Shown here piece by piece: positions 17,526 to 27,400 of a stretch of DNA of 64,000 bases (within the stretch, counting starts at the first letter, position 1; every line of letters begins with the position of its first letter). This DNA comes from Bacteroidota bacterium (GTDB lineage: Bacteria; Bacteroidota; Bacteroidia; Chitinophagales; Saprospiraceae), in contig WGNL01000005.1 in NCBI GenBank assembly GCA_016124585.1, forward strand, positions 1 to 64,000, given 5' to 3'. The notes under the pieces were generated by a model. The model was not told the origin of the DNA. It saw only the letters and a list, made by a program, of their open reading frames with translations, and ran no database searches. Made by a program: the position numbers and the translations under genes.

Positions 17526-17555
17526 TTGTTGCAAAGATAAAAAAAACTACCTTTG
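17526..17555 (+). promoter_or_regulatory. Plus-strand consensus promoter in the trxA-lrp intergenic region
   Basis: TTG (17526-17528), 19 bases, then TACCTTTG (17548-17555) fits the Bacteroidota consensus. It overlaps the opposing trxA -7 box (17532-17539), so the two would compete. It could give a long leader (about 200 bases) to the Lrp/AsnC gene. Confidence 0.45.
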
Positions 17556-17688
17556 CGGCCAGTTTTGAAAATTGGGCAAAATACCGACTCACGGCGGACA
17601 AAAATTAGCGACGCTTTCCGAATATTATTAAACCACTCGCTAAAAAAAGTTAATAATTAGGAATTAATAAAGGTTTTTCGCAAAATAT

Positions 17689-17720
17689 TTTGCAGATTGT
17701 TCCACAACTTCCTATCTTGC
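17689..17720 (+). promoter_or_regulatory. Proximal promoter of the Lrp/AsnC regulator
   Basis: TTTG (17689-17692), 20 bases, then TATCTTGC (17713-17720), one step from the TAnnTTTG consensus. Predicted start is near 17727, about 35 bases before the ATG. The rest of the 305-base gap 17457-17761 is AT-rich and shows no gene. Confidence 0.45.
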
Positions 17721-17761
17721 GCCGATTTTAAAAAAAACTAATATCACAATCGCTGAATAAC

Positions 17762-18235
17762 ATGGCAGATAAACTTGATCGTACCGACCTCAAGATTTTG
17801 AAAATACTCCAAGAGAATTGCAAAATCACCAACCTTGACCTTTCAAAGAAGATAGGTCTCTCCCCCGCACCGACGCTTGAGCGGGTTAAAAAGCTGGAAA
17901 CAGCAGGCTTTATTGAAAGCTACCATGCCCAAATTAACCCACAAAGCATTGGCTTGAATGTGCAAACTTTTGTACAAGTATCTTTGGCTTGGCAGAAAGA
18001 AAACGCCTTGAACAATTTTTTGGAAAAAATCAAGGCAATTGATGAGATTGTTGAATGCTACATTATCACTGGTGAAGCTGATTTTCTGATAAAAATCGTT
18101 TGCAAGGATATCCCTTCTTACGAACAATTGCTCTTCAAAACGTTGTCACAAATTGAGGAAATCGAGCGCTTGAAAACGCTTATGACGCTTTCAACTGTTA
18201 AAAACTCTAAGACATTGCCATACGACTACGAATAG
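17762..18235 (+). CDS. Lrp/AsnC family transcriptional regulator
   Basis: A 157-residue regulator. The N-terminal helix-turn-helix (LDRTDLKILKILQENCKITNLDLS, recognition helix around SPAPTLERVKKLE) is followed by the RAM ligand-binding/oligomerisation domain with VECYIITGEADFLIKIV. Such proteins form octamers and respond to amino acids. It stands alone with its own promoter and terminator, so the ligand and regulon are not indicated by context. Confidence 0.93.
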   Translation: MADKLDRTDLKILKILQENCKITNLDLSKKIGLSPAPTLERVKKLETAGFIESYHAQINPQSIGLNVQTFVQVSLAWQKENALNNFLEKIKAIDEIVECYIITGEADFLIKIVCKDIPSYEQLLFKTLSQIEEIERLKTLMTLSTVKNSKTLPYDYE

Positions 18236-18268
18236 TCATTTGGCCAAATGGTCTAAAAATATACTCAA

Positions 18269-18310
18269 AATGACCGGGTAGCTTAATTTTGCTGCCCGGT
18301 CATTTTTTTT
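18269..18310 (+). terminator. Rho-independent terminator after the Lrp/AsnC gene
   Basis: A 14-bp stem (18269-18282 with 18291-18304, one G-T wobble) with an 8-base loop is followed by a T8 run. Confidence 0.88.
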
Positions 18311-18343
18311 GATTAAGTATAATTTTCTCAATAGCTCAGCCAT

Positions 18344-19135
18344 TTGCATAAAAACAGCCTGCTTTGGAAATTAGAAGGTGAGCATTTGCCAGCACCGTCC
18401 TACTTATTCGGCACCATGCACGTCAAGGATGCTCGTGCGTTTCAGCAACTGGAAAAAGTATATGGGGCAATCAATGGATGTAGTGGTTTCGCAGCGGAGT
18501 TCCACTTGGAGGAGATGGAACAAAGTGTTCAGGCTAGTATCATGCAATTGCCTGGTGGCCAACGGATAAGTGATTTGTTGACAAAGAAAAAATTCGAACG
18601 TTACCAAAAGGTATTAGAGAAAAGTGTTGGGCTCGACCTAATACATTTCGACCGGATGATACCCTTTGTAGTGGTAAATTTTGCAACTGAGAGCCTGCTT
18701 CAACAAGACATGCCCGAACCGCTTGACCAGCATCTTTGGGGTATTGCAAAAATGGCAGGAAAGTCACTTCACGGCATCGAAACATTTCAAGAACAAATGG
18801 CGGTTTTGCAAAAAATAACGCTCGACGACCAATTAAAAATGCTGAGTGGACTTTGTCGCAACATTGCCCGTTTTCGCCGTTACCTGCTTCGGATTGCTGA
18901 ACTCTACGAGTTAAGTGAAGTCCAAAAACTTTATAAAATGGTAAAAAAAAACAGCAAAGGCACGAGGTCACTCATGATTTACCGCCGGAATGAAATTATG
19001 GCTGAACGCATCGGTCAGCTAGTCCATGAACAAAGTTTGTTCGCAGCAATTGGAGCGGCCCATTTAGGTGGAGGGAAAGGGGTGCTGCGATTACTCAAAC
19101 AGCAAGGAATTCAAATAACACCCATCAAATTTTAA
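18344..19135 (+). CDS. TraB/GumN family protein
   Basis: A 263-residue protein matching the TraB/GumN (Tiki-like) fold: SLLWKLEGEH at the start, the first conserved motif SYLFGTMHVKD (about 18-28), the second HGIETFQEQ region, and the C-terminal AAIGAAHLGGGKGVLRLL. The GTxH and GxAH motifs are the putative metal-binding/catalytic points of this family. Start is TTG at 18344. An in-frame stop at 18332-18334 excludes anything longer, and the next Met falls inside the first motif. No signal peptide, unlike many relatives, so probably cytoplasmic. Its stop abuts the stop of the convergent DUF5683 gene with no base between. Confidence 0.8.
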   Translation: MHKNSLLWKLEGEHLPAPSYLFGTMHVKDARAFQQLEKVYGAINGCSGFAAEFHLEEMEQSVQASIMQLPGGQRISDLLTKKKFERYQKVLEKSVGLDLIHFDRMIPFVVVNFATESLLQQDMPEPLDQHLWGIAKMAGKSLHGIETFQEQMAVLQKITLDDQLKMLSGLCRNIARFRRYLLRIAELYELSEVQKLYKMVKKNSKGTRSLMIYRRNEIMAERIGQLVHEQSLFAAIGAAHLGGGKGVLRLLKQQGIQITPIKF

Positions 19136-19870
19136 TCATTTGCCTAAGGAGAAAGCAATCCCAATGCCCATTGCTGGGAACTCGGATGCGAGGCAAGGCT
19201 CCATGGAAGGCTGAAGGCGGAAGCTGAGGTCGTCGCTCACATCGAAAGTCTTAAGATGGCAGTCAACGAAAGCCTCCGCAGCTTGTATAACATGCAACCC
19301 AAACATGCCGATATAGGAGAGTTGCTTGTTTTTGTCAAACCCATCTCGCAGACGCTTAAGGTCACCTGCGTTGTAAATGCCCGAAAATTCATGTGGCTCG
19401 TTGTGCAGCTCAGCCAAGTAATCTGCCTGCAATCTTCTGTAAAGTCGGGTATTGTATCGGGCAGAGTAAATCAGTGCCACATACCCTCCCCAAACAATGG
19501 GAGCCTTCCACCAGCGTTTGTTGTACAATTGCCCACCACCGGGAAATACCAACGATAGGTATAGGGCCTTGTTTGGGTTGGGGTAATCCTCCTTGAAAGT
19601 TCGATAAAGGAAGCGCTTTTTTTTCGGTGAAACACTGTCTTGCATGGTAGCAGTTAACCCTGTCGAATCTACTAGAATGGTGTCAAAAGAGCTGATGTGG
19701 GATAATGTATCTAGATTATCGTGATTTGGTATCGTATCAGCAGAGGTGGTGATTTTTTGTTTAAAAATAGGTCGGTGTGGCTGCTCATGAATAGAATCTG
19801 GCACTTGGGAAAGGCATTGCGATAGCAATACAAACACAAAAATAAAGGAAAGAATAAACTTGTTTTTCAT
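19136..19870 (-). CDS. DUF5683 family membrane/secreted protein
   Basis: A 244-residue protein with an N-terminal signal peptide (MKNKFILSFIFVFVLLSQCLS), a long Thr/Ser/Asp-rich linker to about residue 85, then the DUF5683 core: PNPNKALYLSLVFPGGGQLYNKRWWKAP and a later hydrophobic segment around YIGMFGLHVIQAAEAFVD. The family is found in Bacteroidota directly downstream of parAB, as here (gap 64 bases to parB). Function is unknown; position suggests a link between chromosome segregation and the envelope, but this is only inference. Confidence 0.8.
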   Translation of the reverse strand: MKNKFILSFIFVFVLLSQCLSQVPDSIHEQPHRPIFKQKITTSADTIPNHDNLDTLSHISSFDTILVDSTGLTATMQDSVSPKKKRFLYRTFKEDYPNPNKALYLSLVFPGGGQLYNKRWWKAPIVWGGYVALIYSARYNTRLYRRLQADYLAELHNEPHEFSGIYNAGDLKRLRDGFDKNKQLSYIGMFGLHVIQAAEAFVDCHLKTFDVSDDLSFRLQPSMEPCLASEFPAMGIGIAFSLGK

Positions 19871-19934
19871 CCAATCTAAACTGAAGAAAAGCCTAACTAC
19901 GCCCCACTTTTACCAAAGATTAACTGCATGTCAA

Positions 19935-20828
19935 TCACTTTTCTAACAGGTCCAGGAGCCGGTTTAAGTCCTTCGTAGAAGTGAAAGGGATGGCTATCTG
20001 GCCACCACCGTTGGGTTTTACTTTGAGCTGGACTTTTGCGCCAAGTCGGTTCCTGAGTGAATCCTGAACATTTTGGTAATCGGCTCCGAGTTTTGGCTTA
20101 GCAGGTTTTGGTTTTTTTTCTTCGTTGTAACCACGAATTAGGTCTTCTGTCTCCCTCACAGAGAGTTGGTCGGCCATGATGGTTTTGAAAATGGAATGCT
20201 GCATCGCAAAATCCGAAATACCTAGCAGCGCACGGGCGTGACCCATGGAAATATTGTCTTCCTTCAGGCCCTTTTGAATGTCAGGTGGCAATTTGAGCAG
20301 GCGTAAAAAATTAGTGACAGTGCTACGTTTTTTCCCTACCCTGTCACCGAGATTCTCATGTGTGAGGCTACACTCGTCCATCAAGCGCTGGTAAGTGATG
20401 GCCACTTCGATGGCATTCAGGTCTTCCCGCTGGATGTTCTCGACCAGTGCCATTTCAATCATCTCCTGGTCGTTGGCTAGACGGACGTAGGCAGGTACCT
20501 CAGTGAAACCTGCTAGTTTTGATGCCCGCATCCTGCGCTCACCCGAGATAAGTTGATATTGTTTGTCCGCCAATCGGCGAACTGTGATTGGCTGGATCAG
20601 GCCATGAACTTTCAGTGATTCAGAAAGTTCAGCCAGTGCATCTGGGTCGAAATCCTTGCGGGGCTGATAAGGGTTTACCTCAATTTCTGAAAGTGGAATC
20701 GTGGCCACGGTATGCGTCAGTTCCCGAACTACTTCGGCTTGTTTTTCCTGTGATTGCGCTTCTATGTTGGTGAGCAGTGCCCTTACACCAAGGCCGAGGG
20801 CTGCTTTTTTTGCTACTTGTTTTGCCAT
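19935..20828 (-). CDS. parB: Chromosome-partitioning protein ParB
   Basis: A 297-residue ParB/Spo0J protein that binds parS, spreads and clamps DNA as a CTP-dependent switch. Visible are the N-terminal VNPYQPRKDF segment, the CTP-binding SGERRMRA motif (GERR at residues 96-99), the helix-turn-helix LTHENLGDRVGKKRSTVTNF, and the C-terminal dimerisation helix. No parS-like palindrome (TGTTTCACGTGAAACA type) was seen in the window. Second gene of the parA-parB-DUF5683 operon. Confidence 0.96.
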   Translation of the reverse strand: MAKQVAKKAALGLGVRALLTNIEAQSQEKQAEVVRELTHTVATIPLSEIEVNPYQPRKDFDPDALAELSESLKVHGLIQPITVRRLADKQYQLISGERRMRASKLAGFTEVPAYVRLANDQEMIEMALVENIQREDLNAIEVAITYQRLMDECSLTHENLGDRVGKKRSTVTNFLRLLKLPPDIQKGLKEDNISMGHARALLGISDFAMQHSIFKTIMADQLSVRETEDLIRGYNEEKKPKPAKPKLGADYQNVQDSLRNRLGAKVQLKVKPNGGGQIAIPFTSTKDLNRLLDLLEK

Positions 20829-20901
20829 AGGTCTGATTGTTGAATTGTTGGGCTTGTTTTATTACTTAAAAGTTCAGGATTACAAGCCTATTGATTGTCA
20901 A

Positions 20902-21678
20902 TTACTTTATCCTATCCTTGTTCCTTTTCAAAAATTCCTTTGCCAAATTCAAAAAATTTGTCGTACCCCGGCTGCCTGCATCGTACATGATGACGGGCTG
21001 GTGCATGTTCGGCGACTCACTAATCTTGGCGTTGCGGTGGATGATGGTATCGAAAACCTTGTCTTTGTAAAAACCCCGCACCTCGTTTACCACCACATTG
21101 GCAAGGCGGAGGCGGCTGTCGTACATGGATAGAAGGATGCCTTCAATTTCTAGTTTTTTATTGAAATTCTGTTTAACCGAGTTGATGGTCTGTTGCAGTT
21201 TCCCTAAACCTTCCAATGAAAAATACTCGCATTGTACTGGCACGATAACCGAGTCTGCGGCAGAAAGTGCGTTCAAAGTGATGATACCCAACGAAGGTAG
21301 GCAGTCAATAATGATGTAATCATAATTGTCTCGCACCCGGTTCAGCATCGCTTCCATCACATATTCCCGCTTGTCACGGTTCACCAATTCGATTTCAGCA
21401 CCTACCAGATCAATATGCGAGGGCATCAGGTGCAGGTTGGGCGTCTCTGTTTCATAAATTGCCTCGTTTGGGTCAGCGTCATTCACGAGGCAGTCGTAGA
21501 TGCTCAATTCAATGGCGTCCTGAAAAATGCCCACTCCAGATGAAGAATTGGCCTGTGGGTCGGCGTCCACCAGCAGCACTTTTTTCTCCAAAATGGCCAA
21601 ACAGGCCGCTAGGTTGATGGCTGTCGTGGTTTTGCCCACACCACCTTTTTGATTTGCTATTGCAACAATTTTTCCCAT
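20902..21678 (-). CDS. parA: Chromosome-partitioning ATPase ParA
   Basis: A 258-residue deviant-Walker ATPase with [21 protein letters not shown] (signature lysine in KGGVGKTT), [10 protein letters not shown] and [10 protein letters not shown]. Short form without an N-terminal helix-turn-helix, as in chromosomal Soj. It forms the dynamic nucleoid gradient that moves ParB-parS. Leads the operon; parB follows after 73 bases. Confidence 0.96.
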   Translation of the reverse strand: MGKIVAIANQKGGVGKTTTAINLAACLAILEKKVLLVDADPQANSSSGVGIFQDAIELSIYDCLVNDADPNEAIYETETPNLHLMPSHIDLVGAEIELVNRDKREYVMEAMLNRVRDNYDYIIIDCLPSLGIITLNALSAADSVIVPVQCEYFSLEGLGKLQQTINSVKQNFNKKLEIEGILLSMYDSRLRLANVVVNEVRGFYKDKVFDTIIHRNAKISESPNMHQPVIMYDAGSRGTTNFLNLAKEFLKRNKDRIK

Positions 21679-21743
21679 CTATAAGGATTGAATGAATGAT
21701 AGAATGAATGAGTGAGTTTAGTGGTCGGATATCCAATCCTTTA

Positions 21744-22430
21744 CTAACTCAATCCTTCAATCCTTTCGCCAATGGCCGGCAAAAGTAGCCTTTTCCCTTT
21801 GGCTTCAAAAGCCTTTTTCGCCGCATTGTGGTCAATTTTTACTGGTGGGAAGGTATCGAAGTGGCAGCCAATGATGGTATCGCAGGCAATAAACTCTGCT
21901 GCAATGGCCGCGTCTTCGTAGCCTATCGTGAAATTATCACCGACTGGTAGGATAGCAAAGTCTAGTTTTGGGCAGGTCAGCGGGATGAGTTTTAGGTCCA
22001 TCGTAAGGGCTGTATCACCAGCGAAATAGAAACAGGCATCGTCGTTCCAGATGACAAAGCCGCCAGGATTGCCACCATAGGTGCCATCAGGAAGTACGCT
22101 GGAGTGGGTAGCGTACACATATTTTACCCAGCCAAAATCAAATTTGAATTTGCCACCGTGATTCATGCCATGTGCTTTGAACCCTTTACCTCCGTAGTAG
22201 GTGGCGATTTCATAATTGGAAATGATGGTAGCATTGTTTTGCTTCGCAATGCGCTCGGCGTCCGCTACATGGTCACCGTGGCCATGTGAAAGCATCACAT
22301 AATCTGCTTTGATTTCATCAACATTAATGCTCGCAGCAGCAGGGTTTGGGGAAATGAAGGGGTCAAAAATGAGAGTTTTACCCCCAAACTCAATTTGGAA
22401 GGCGGAGTGGCCAAAGTAAGTTATTTTCAT
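21744..22430 (-). CDS. UPF0173 metal-dependent hydrolase (metallo-beta-lactamase fold)
   Basis: A 228-residue protein opening MKITYFGHSAFQIEFGGKTLIFDPFISPNP. The zinc ligands are in MLSHGHGDHVAD, with later histidines in NHGGKF and THSSVLPDG and the FAGDTALT aspartate. Family UPF0173 is widespread, cytoplasmic and without an assigned substrate. The ATG at 22430 is preferred over a TTG six bases upstream. TACCTTTG on the minus strand at 22460-22453 is a perfect -7 box that would leave a leader of about 16 bases. The remaining gap up to 22746 holds nothing recognisable. Confidence 0.88.
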   Translation of the reverse strand: MKITYFGHSAFQIEFGGKTLIFDPFISPNPAAASINVDEIKADYVMLSHGHGDHVADAERIAKQNNATIISNYEIATYYGGKGFKAHGMNHGGKFKFDFGWVKYVYATHSSVLPDGTYGGNPGGFVIWNDDACFYFAGDTALTMDLKLIPLTCPKLDFAILPVGDNFTIGYEDAAIAAEFIACDTIIGCHFDTFPPVKIDHNAAKKAFEAKGKRLLLPAIGERIEGLS

Positions 22431-22746
22431 GCTCAATGCTGTTTTTTAGGAACAAAGGTAAGCAGGCCAGACTCACAGCGTGTTGTGTTTGGGTTAAAAT
22501 ACTGTGAGCAAGTCAATCCGAGGTTGAAACAAAATAACGAGACAATTTTGTGCAGTCCATTCCTCAAAATAAAGCAATTTCAATCGGTAGGTGCAGTCTT
22601 TATTGTTCACAAGCTTTTTACATCCAAAGGTGGATGAACTTACACTTATTGATTGAAATCGTTTAAACACGTACTATTCATATTTGCCAAAGGCTAAACA
22701 TAAATAGCCAAGAAGTGTAAATGTGCCTTGGCAATCAATCTCAATT

Positions 22747-23304
22747 TCAACTTGATTGCATTTTATAATCCGTCGGTAGTCCGTCAATGCTGACGAGGTT
22801 TTTCTCTTGAATATAATCCTCCAATCCTTCGGCTCCTTTTTTCGCTGCCCACTCAAACAGTATGCTCCGCTCGCCGACATGTTCGTAAAGCGGTACGCCA
22901 TAGCCACAGGAAGTTTGTACCAAATCAATGTCCGCTAGGATAATTTGACGGGTACTTGGGTACAATTTGAAATGCACCGAAACCTCCTCCCACTCCGCCG
23001 AATCTGGCAGTACTGTGCGGCCTTTTCCATACAACCGGAGGATGTTGGGCGGCCCTTGAAAAGCGCAAAACATGAACGTGATGCGACCATTTTCGAGCAC
23101 ATGCGCTGAGGTCTCGTTGCCGCTCCCGATGAAGTCCATGTAGCCGACCTGGTTATCAGTCAGCACTCGGAACCCGTCAATCCCCTTTGGCGAGAGGTTG
23201 ATGTGACCAGCCTCGCTGAGCGGAGCAGTGGTGGTGAAAAACATGTGCTGGTTTTCGATGAATTCACGGTGGTGGGGTTGGATGGCGGTGGAGAATTTGC
23301 CCAT
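22747..23304 (-). CDS. Pyridoxamine 5'-phosphate oxidase family FMN-binding split-barrel protein
   Basis: A 185-residue flavin split-barrel protein. From the ATG at 23304 it reads MGKFSTAIQPHHREFIENQHMFFTTTAP, then INLSPKG and YMDFIGSGNETSAHV (the FMN-phosphate region), and GRITFMFCAFQGPPNILRLYGKG. This subgroup resembles general-stress or F420/FMN oxidoreductase-like proteins rather than true PdxH; the substrate is unknown. Upstream in-frame codons (to 23376) would run into the shared regulatory palindrome and are rejected. Divergent from the BASS transporter. Confidence 0.82.
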   Translation of the reverse strand: MGKFSTAIQPHHREFIENQHMFFTTTAPLSEAGHINLSPKGIDGFRVLTDNQVGYMDFIGSGNETSAHVLENGRITFMFCAFQGPPNILRLYGKGRTVLPDSAEWEEVSVHFKLYPSTRQIILADIDLVQTSCGYGVPLYEHVGERSILFEWAAKKGAEGLEDYIQEKNLVSIDGLPTDYKMQSS

Positions 23305-23357
23305 GACAATGATTGAAAGATTGAAAGTGAAACGGATTGAATAATTGGGGCAGCAAA

Positions 23358-23377
23358 ATTGCCAAATATTTGGCAAT
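23358..23377. promoter_or_regulatory. 20-bp perfect palindrome, candidate operator
   Basis: ATTGCCAAATATTTGGCAAT reads identically on both strands. It lies 54 bases upstream of the FMN split-barrel gene and 45 bases upstream of the BASS gene, and covers the -33 element of the BASS promoter, so a dimeric repressor bound here would block it. Confidence 0.5.
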
Positions 23378-23399
23378 ACGGGAGGCTGGCGTACTTTCG
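23369..23399 (+). promoter_or_regulatory. Promoter of the BASS transporter
   Basis: TTTG (23369-23372), 19 bases, TACTTTCG (23392-23399), one mismatch from TAnnTTTG. The predicted start lies about 15 bases before the ATG. The -33 element is inside the 20-bp palindrome. Confidence 0.5.
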
Positions 23400-23421
23400 T
23401 GGTCTACCGTAATTTTTCTAA

Positions 23422-24351
23422 ATGAAGAACTATTTATTCACCATAGTGGTCGTGCTGGCGTTTGCACTGGCCCTGTTTTTCCCACAATTTTTCACCGAAG
23501 TCAACGGGTTCCAGATGAAGCGCCTCATCGTACCATTGCTTCAAATCATTATGTTCGGCATGGGCGCCACCATGAGCTGGCGGGATTTTGTCAATGTGGT
23601 GAAAATGCCCAAAGCCGTTTTCGTGGGACTAATTTGCCAATTCACCATCATGCCGTTCGTGGGTTACGGTTTGGCTACAGGTTTTGGTTTGCCAGCTGAA
23701 ATAGCGGCTGGTATCATCCTAATCGGCAGCTCGCCAAGCGGGTTGGCCAGCAACGTGATGTCGTACCTCGCTAAGGCAAACGTGGCGCTTTCCATCACTA
23801 TTACTACCATTGCTACGTTGCTTTCGCCGCTCATGACGCCTGCCCTGATGAAGCTGCTGGCCGGGCAGTTCATCGAAATCAGCTTTTGGAACATGATGTG
23901 GGACATTGTGAAAATGGTCTTGTTACCAGTGATTTTGGGCCTAGTCATCAACCAACTTTTAGGTAAAAAAGGCGAGTGGCTCAAGCGTTTACTACCCATC
24001 CTGAGCATGGCTGGCATAGCGACTATCATAACAGTAGTGACAGCAGCCGGGCGGGACTCACTCCTTGCCATCGGCTGGCTAATGGTGCTTGCAGTGGTAT
24101 TGCACAACGGGCTCGGCTATGTGCTTGGCTATTGGCTAGCACGGCTTTTTGGGCTGGACGAGCAGAGCTGCCGCACCGTGAGCCTAGAAGTGGGGCTGCA
24201 AAATGCAGGTATCGCATCTGGCATTGCTCTGAAGCTTGGCAAATTTGCCACGATGGGACTGGCCGCTGCTTTGTTCGGGCCACTGATGAACTTTACTGGT
24301 TCCATCTTGGCGAACTGGTGGGGTAAACGAGAGGTATTGGAAAATGAATGA
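23422..24351 (+). CDS. Bile acid:sodium symporter (BASS) family transporter
   Basis: A 309-residue inner-membrane transporter with about nine or ten helices. The two sodium-site crossover regions are visible as SSPSGLASNVMSYLAKANVALS and LEVGLQNAGIASGIAL, the diagnostic motifs of the BASS fold (as in ASBT-like proteins from bacteria and plants). Family substrates include bile acids, 2-keto acids and pantothenate precursors; none is indicated here. Convergent with the adhesin gene, with a hairpin between them. Confidence 0.88.
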   Translation: MKNYLFTIVVVLAFALALFFPQFFTEVNGFQMKRLIVPLLQIIMFGMGATMSWRDFVNVVKMPKAVFVGLICQFTIMPFVGYGLATGFGLPAEIAAGIILIGSSPSGLASNVMSYLAKANVALSITITTIATLLSPLMTPALMKLLAGQFIEISFWNMMWDIVKMVLLPVILGLVINQLLGKKGEWLKRLLPILSMAGIATIITVVTAAGRDSLLAIGWLMVLAVVLHNGLGYVLGYWLARLFGLDEQSCRTVSLEVGLQNAGIASGIALKLGKFATMGLAAALFGPLMNFTGSILANWWGKREVLENE

Positions 24352-24388
24352 TATCCTCACATTTTAATGGCCATGAAACCAAATCAAA

Positions 24389-24415
24389 GGCCAGCAATGA
24401 ACTGCACTGCTGGCC
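24389..24415. terminator. Hairpin between convergent BASS and adhesin genes
   Basis: GGCCAGCA (24389-24396) pairs with TGCTGGCC (24408-24415) over an 11-base loop. An A-rich stretch lies on its left, which reads as T-rich for the minus-strand adhesin transcript. Confidence 0.55.
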
Positions 24416-24434
24416 ATATCTTCGTCAGGATATG

Positions 24435-27400
24435 CTATTTCATCAAGACCAGTTTGGTTGTTGCAATATTGCCACTTGCTTCCATTTTTATGATGACAAT
24501 GCCAGTGGTCGCAATATCCTTGCGCTGTAAAATTAGCTCGTTGTAACCTTTTTCGAATAGCCCCATTTTGGTGAAAAGCTGCCTGCCTGTCGCATCAAAC
24601 AACGAAAAATTAACTGCTCCTGCTTCTGGCAGGCTGAATGATAAAGTCGTTTGAGTTGTCGTTGGATTTGGGTGGCAATTCAAATGAATCATGTTTTCGT
24701 TTTCGAGAGTTTCGCCTTCGAATGCCAGCCCCGGGGAAAGTTGTTCACCATCATCGTTCCAAGCTGCGGCTGGAGTGATTTCTGAACTAAGTTCAAGAGC
24801 ATCAGCCAATGTCAAATCATCAAGCGCCTTCATTTTTAAGCTGAAATGAGTGATTGGCTGTCTGCCAAAATATAGCATTGACACTAGACCTTCTCCACTT
24901 CTTGATATGTTGAAAATAGGATTGGGTGAATCTCCTTCTTTTTTTACAACTTCCTGAAATTCAAGCAATTCTGGGGCAATTTTGAGAGTAAACTGCCATG
25001 CCAACGCTGACTCTAACGCAAAATCTACTTCGACTTCCTCGCCTTTGCGTAGTTTCCGATTTTGAACTTTCAGCTTAAAATCGCCGCTACTACGCCTCTC
25101 TGGCTGCCAATTTTCAATTGACTGACTGTTGAGCCCATTTGGATTAATGATGAATGCTGGATTTGCATTCCCGCTCACATCGCCAGTTTTTATGCCCATG
25201 AAATCCAAGGATAAATTGTCCTGTACTACATCATTCAAGAAGGTAGTCTGTGGGAATGGCCAGGGGTTAGAAGGGTTGGCGAAAAGGTGGCTCGTCGGGA
25301 CAAATCTCCAAGAAGGAACACCATTTGGGAAATCGGGAACGATGTTTAAAATCACGCTTTGAATGGCCACGATGTCGCTTACCGTGACGCTTCCTGAGCC
25401 ATTGGCATCGGCTGCGATAACCTGCCAAGCTTCCGTGAATGGCGTCACAGCAAGGATATGCTCGTTAATTTTCACCAAGTCAAAAGCGGTAACCCCGTTT
25501 GACATGCCAATATTTTTTGATGGAATCAAGGTGAAATCACTACCCGAAGGCAGTCCCGTAAAACTGTACGTACCTTGACTTGCAGTTGTGGTCTGAGGGG
25601 GTAAGTTAATACCAACAATATTGACCGTTACTTGCCCCATTGGCACACCTGCTGGATTTTGAATCGTTCCACCGAGGCTAACATCCGTATTGCAGCCACT
25701 GACAGTGACCGTGAAATTTTGCTCCGCAACATTGCCGCAGCCATCGCTGGCATGAAAGGTCATTGGGTAAACCCCCACCGCCACATTTTGGAACGAAAAA
25801 CCACTGCCCAATGCCCCCGAAGTCGTGATGGTCACGTGGTTGCTGCAATCAGTGATTTGTGGAAGCGGGATATTCACGTTCCCTGTGCAGTCAGGATTGC
25901 TGGTAGCCATGATGTTTGTGGGTGCATTTGCGAACACAGGTGCTTGATTATCAGTCACTTCGATGAGTTGGATATGCGTCCACATGCCGAGGTTCGAACC
26001 GCTGTTCGCTTGGTATTGGCACCAATCCAGAATCGTCCAGGTGCGCTCGATTTTATAGCAGGCAGGCTCCGCAATCCAGAAGATTTCGTCTTCGTAATTC
26101 ACAGCTACCTGTTCGCAGCCGTTTTGCCCCAAAAGCGTCGGGCCGTTGAAAGGGTAGGGTAGGTCGAACGGCTCTAAAGATTCGCCACTGCAAGCCTGGC
26201 TTTGGTAGTTCTGTGGCCAAATGATTTGGTTGCCGTTGGCGTTCCAGGGCGATTGGTTTACAAGCTGGATGACCTGTTGCGCCGAGGATGAGTTGCCGCT
26301 GGGGTCGGTGGCGGTGAAAGTCCTCGTCACAGTGCCTTGCCCACAACTTGAGATGTCGGTGGAGGAAGTTTCTGCAAGGGTAAACGAGCAGTTGTCTGTC
26401 ACGATCGCTTGCCCAAAAATAGAGAGGTCGCTGAGGTCGGTATTGCAGTCCACGCTGATATCGGTGGGCGGTACGACGACAGGTGGCAACTCGTCGTGTA
26501 CTTGCACGGTCACATCGCAGGTATTCGAATTTCCGTGACAATCCATTACCCGTAGGGTGACGACCACCGAACTGGCTGGCAGGTCGGCGCAAGAAACGAC
26601 GAGGCTGGGTGCATAAGCTGAGTTTGGCTGGGTTGCCCGTTTTACTTCGTAACTTTCGATACAGCAATGGTCGTAGCTGCCAGCATCAAGGAGGTTGGCG
26701 TAAACCGTGGCCTCGCCAGTGGTCGTGACAGAAGCCACTGTAAAACTCTGGCAAATGACTGTCGGGGCAATTTGGTCTTCCACTGTGATGGTGGTAGTGC
26801 AATGCGAAGTATTGCCGCAGGCATCACTAGCCTCATAAGTGACGGTATGTGTGCCTTGCGGAACATCATTGAAAGGCCCAAACCCACTACCAAAACTCCA
26901 AGTTGGCGTAATGGTAACTGGGGCAGAACAGTCATCCACCGCAGTTGCCAAAGGCAAATTGATTATTCCAAAACAACCAAACGCATCCGTGCTGACTGTA
27001 GCAGGTGGTGGACAAGTGATGCTAGGCGGCGTAATGTCAAAGAGCTTGATGAGTTGAGTGTGCTCCACAAAATTACCGGTGCAGTCGTCAATCACCGTCC
27101 ATTTACGAAGGATCAAAACGCTGCCACCACAGGTCGGTACCACTTGGTCAGAATGGGTGAGGTTGAAAAAACAGTCGCCATTGTCCACGGCGTATTGGTC
27201 GACGGTGGTGGCGAGGTTGCCGTCTTCGTCAATGAAAGGGTTGCCCGTGAAGCTGGGGTCACTGGCATTGGAGCCGCAGGGTAGCATCGGTGCTTGCACC
27301 CCGTCCCGATTGGGTGGAAAATGCACTTGCGAAAGCTGCGTCCGGTTCAGGGTGATAGTCTGGACTTTGGTGGCGGTGTTTCCCCACTCATCGGTGGCCG

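Noticed and set aside
20829-20901. A parS site near parAB
   Set aside because: No TGTTTCACGTGAAACA-like palindrome is present here or was noticed elsewhere in the window.
21681-21720. Repeated GAATGAATGA words upstream of parA
   Set aside because: A short degenerate tetranucleotide run of a kind common in Bacteroidota intergenic DNA; no clear function or symmetrical operator.
26053-26667. A 204-codon open frame in another phase of the adhesin gene
   Set aside because: Rich in Arg and Pro with no domain; the main frame carries HYR domains and the sorting signal, so this is a shadow.
26667-27284. A 205-codon plus-strand frame antisense to the adhesin
   Set aside because: No family features and no promoter; the opposite strand holds the HYR domains.
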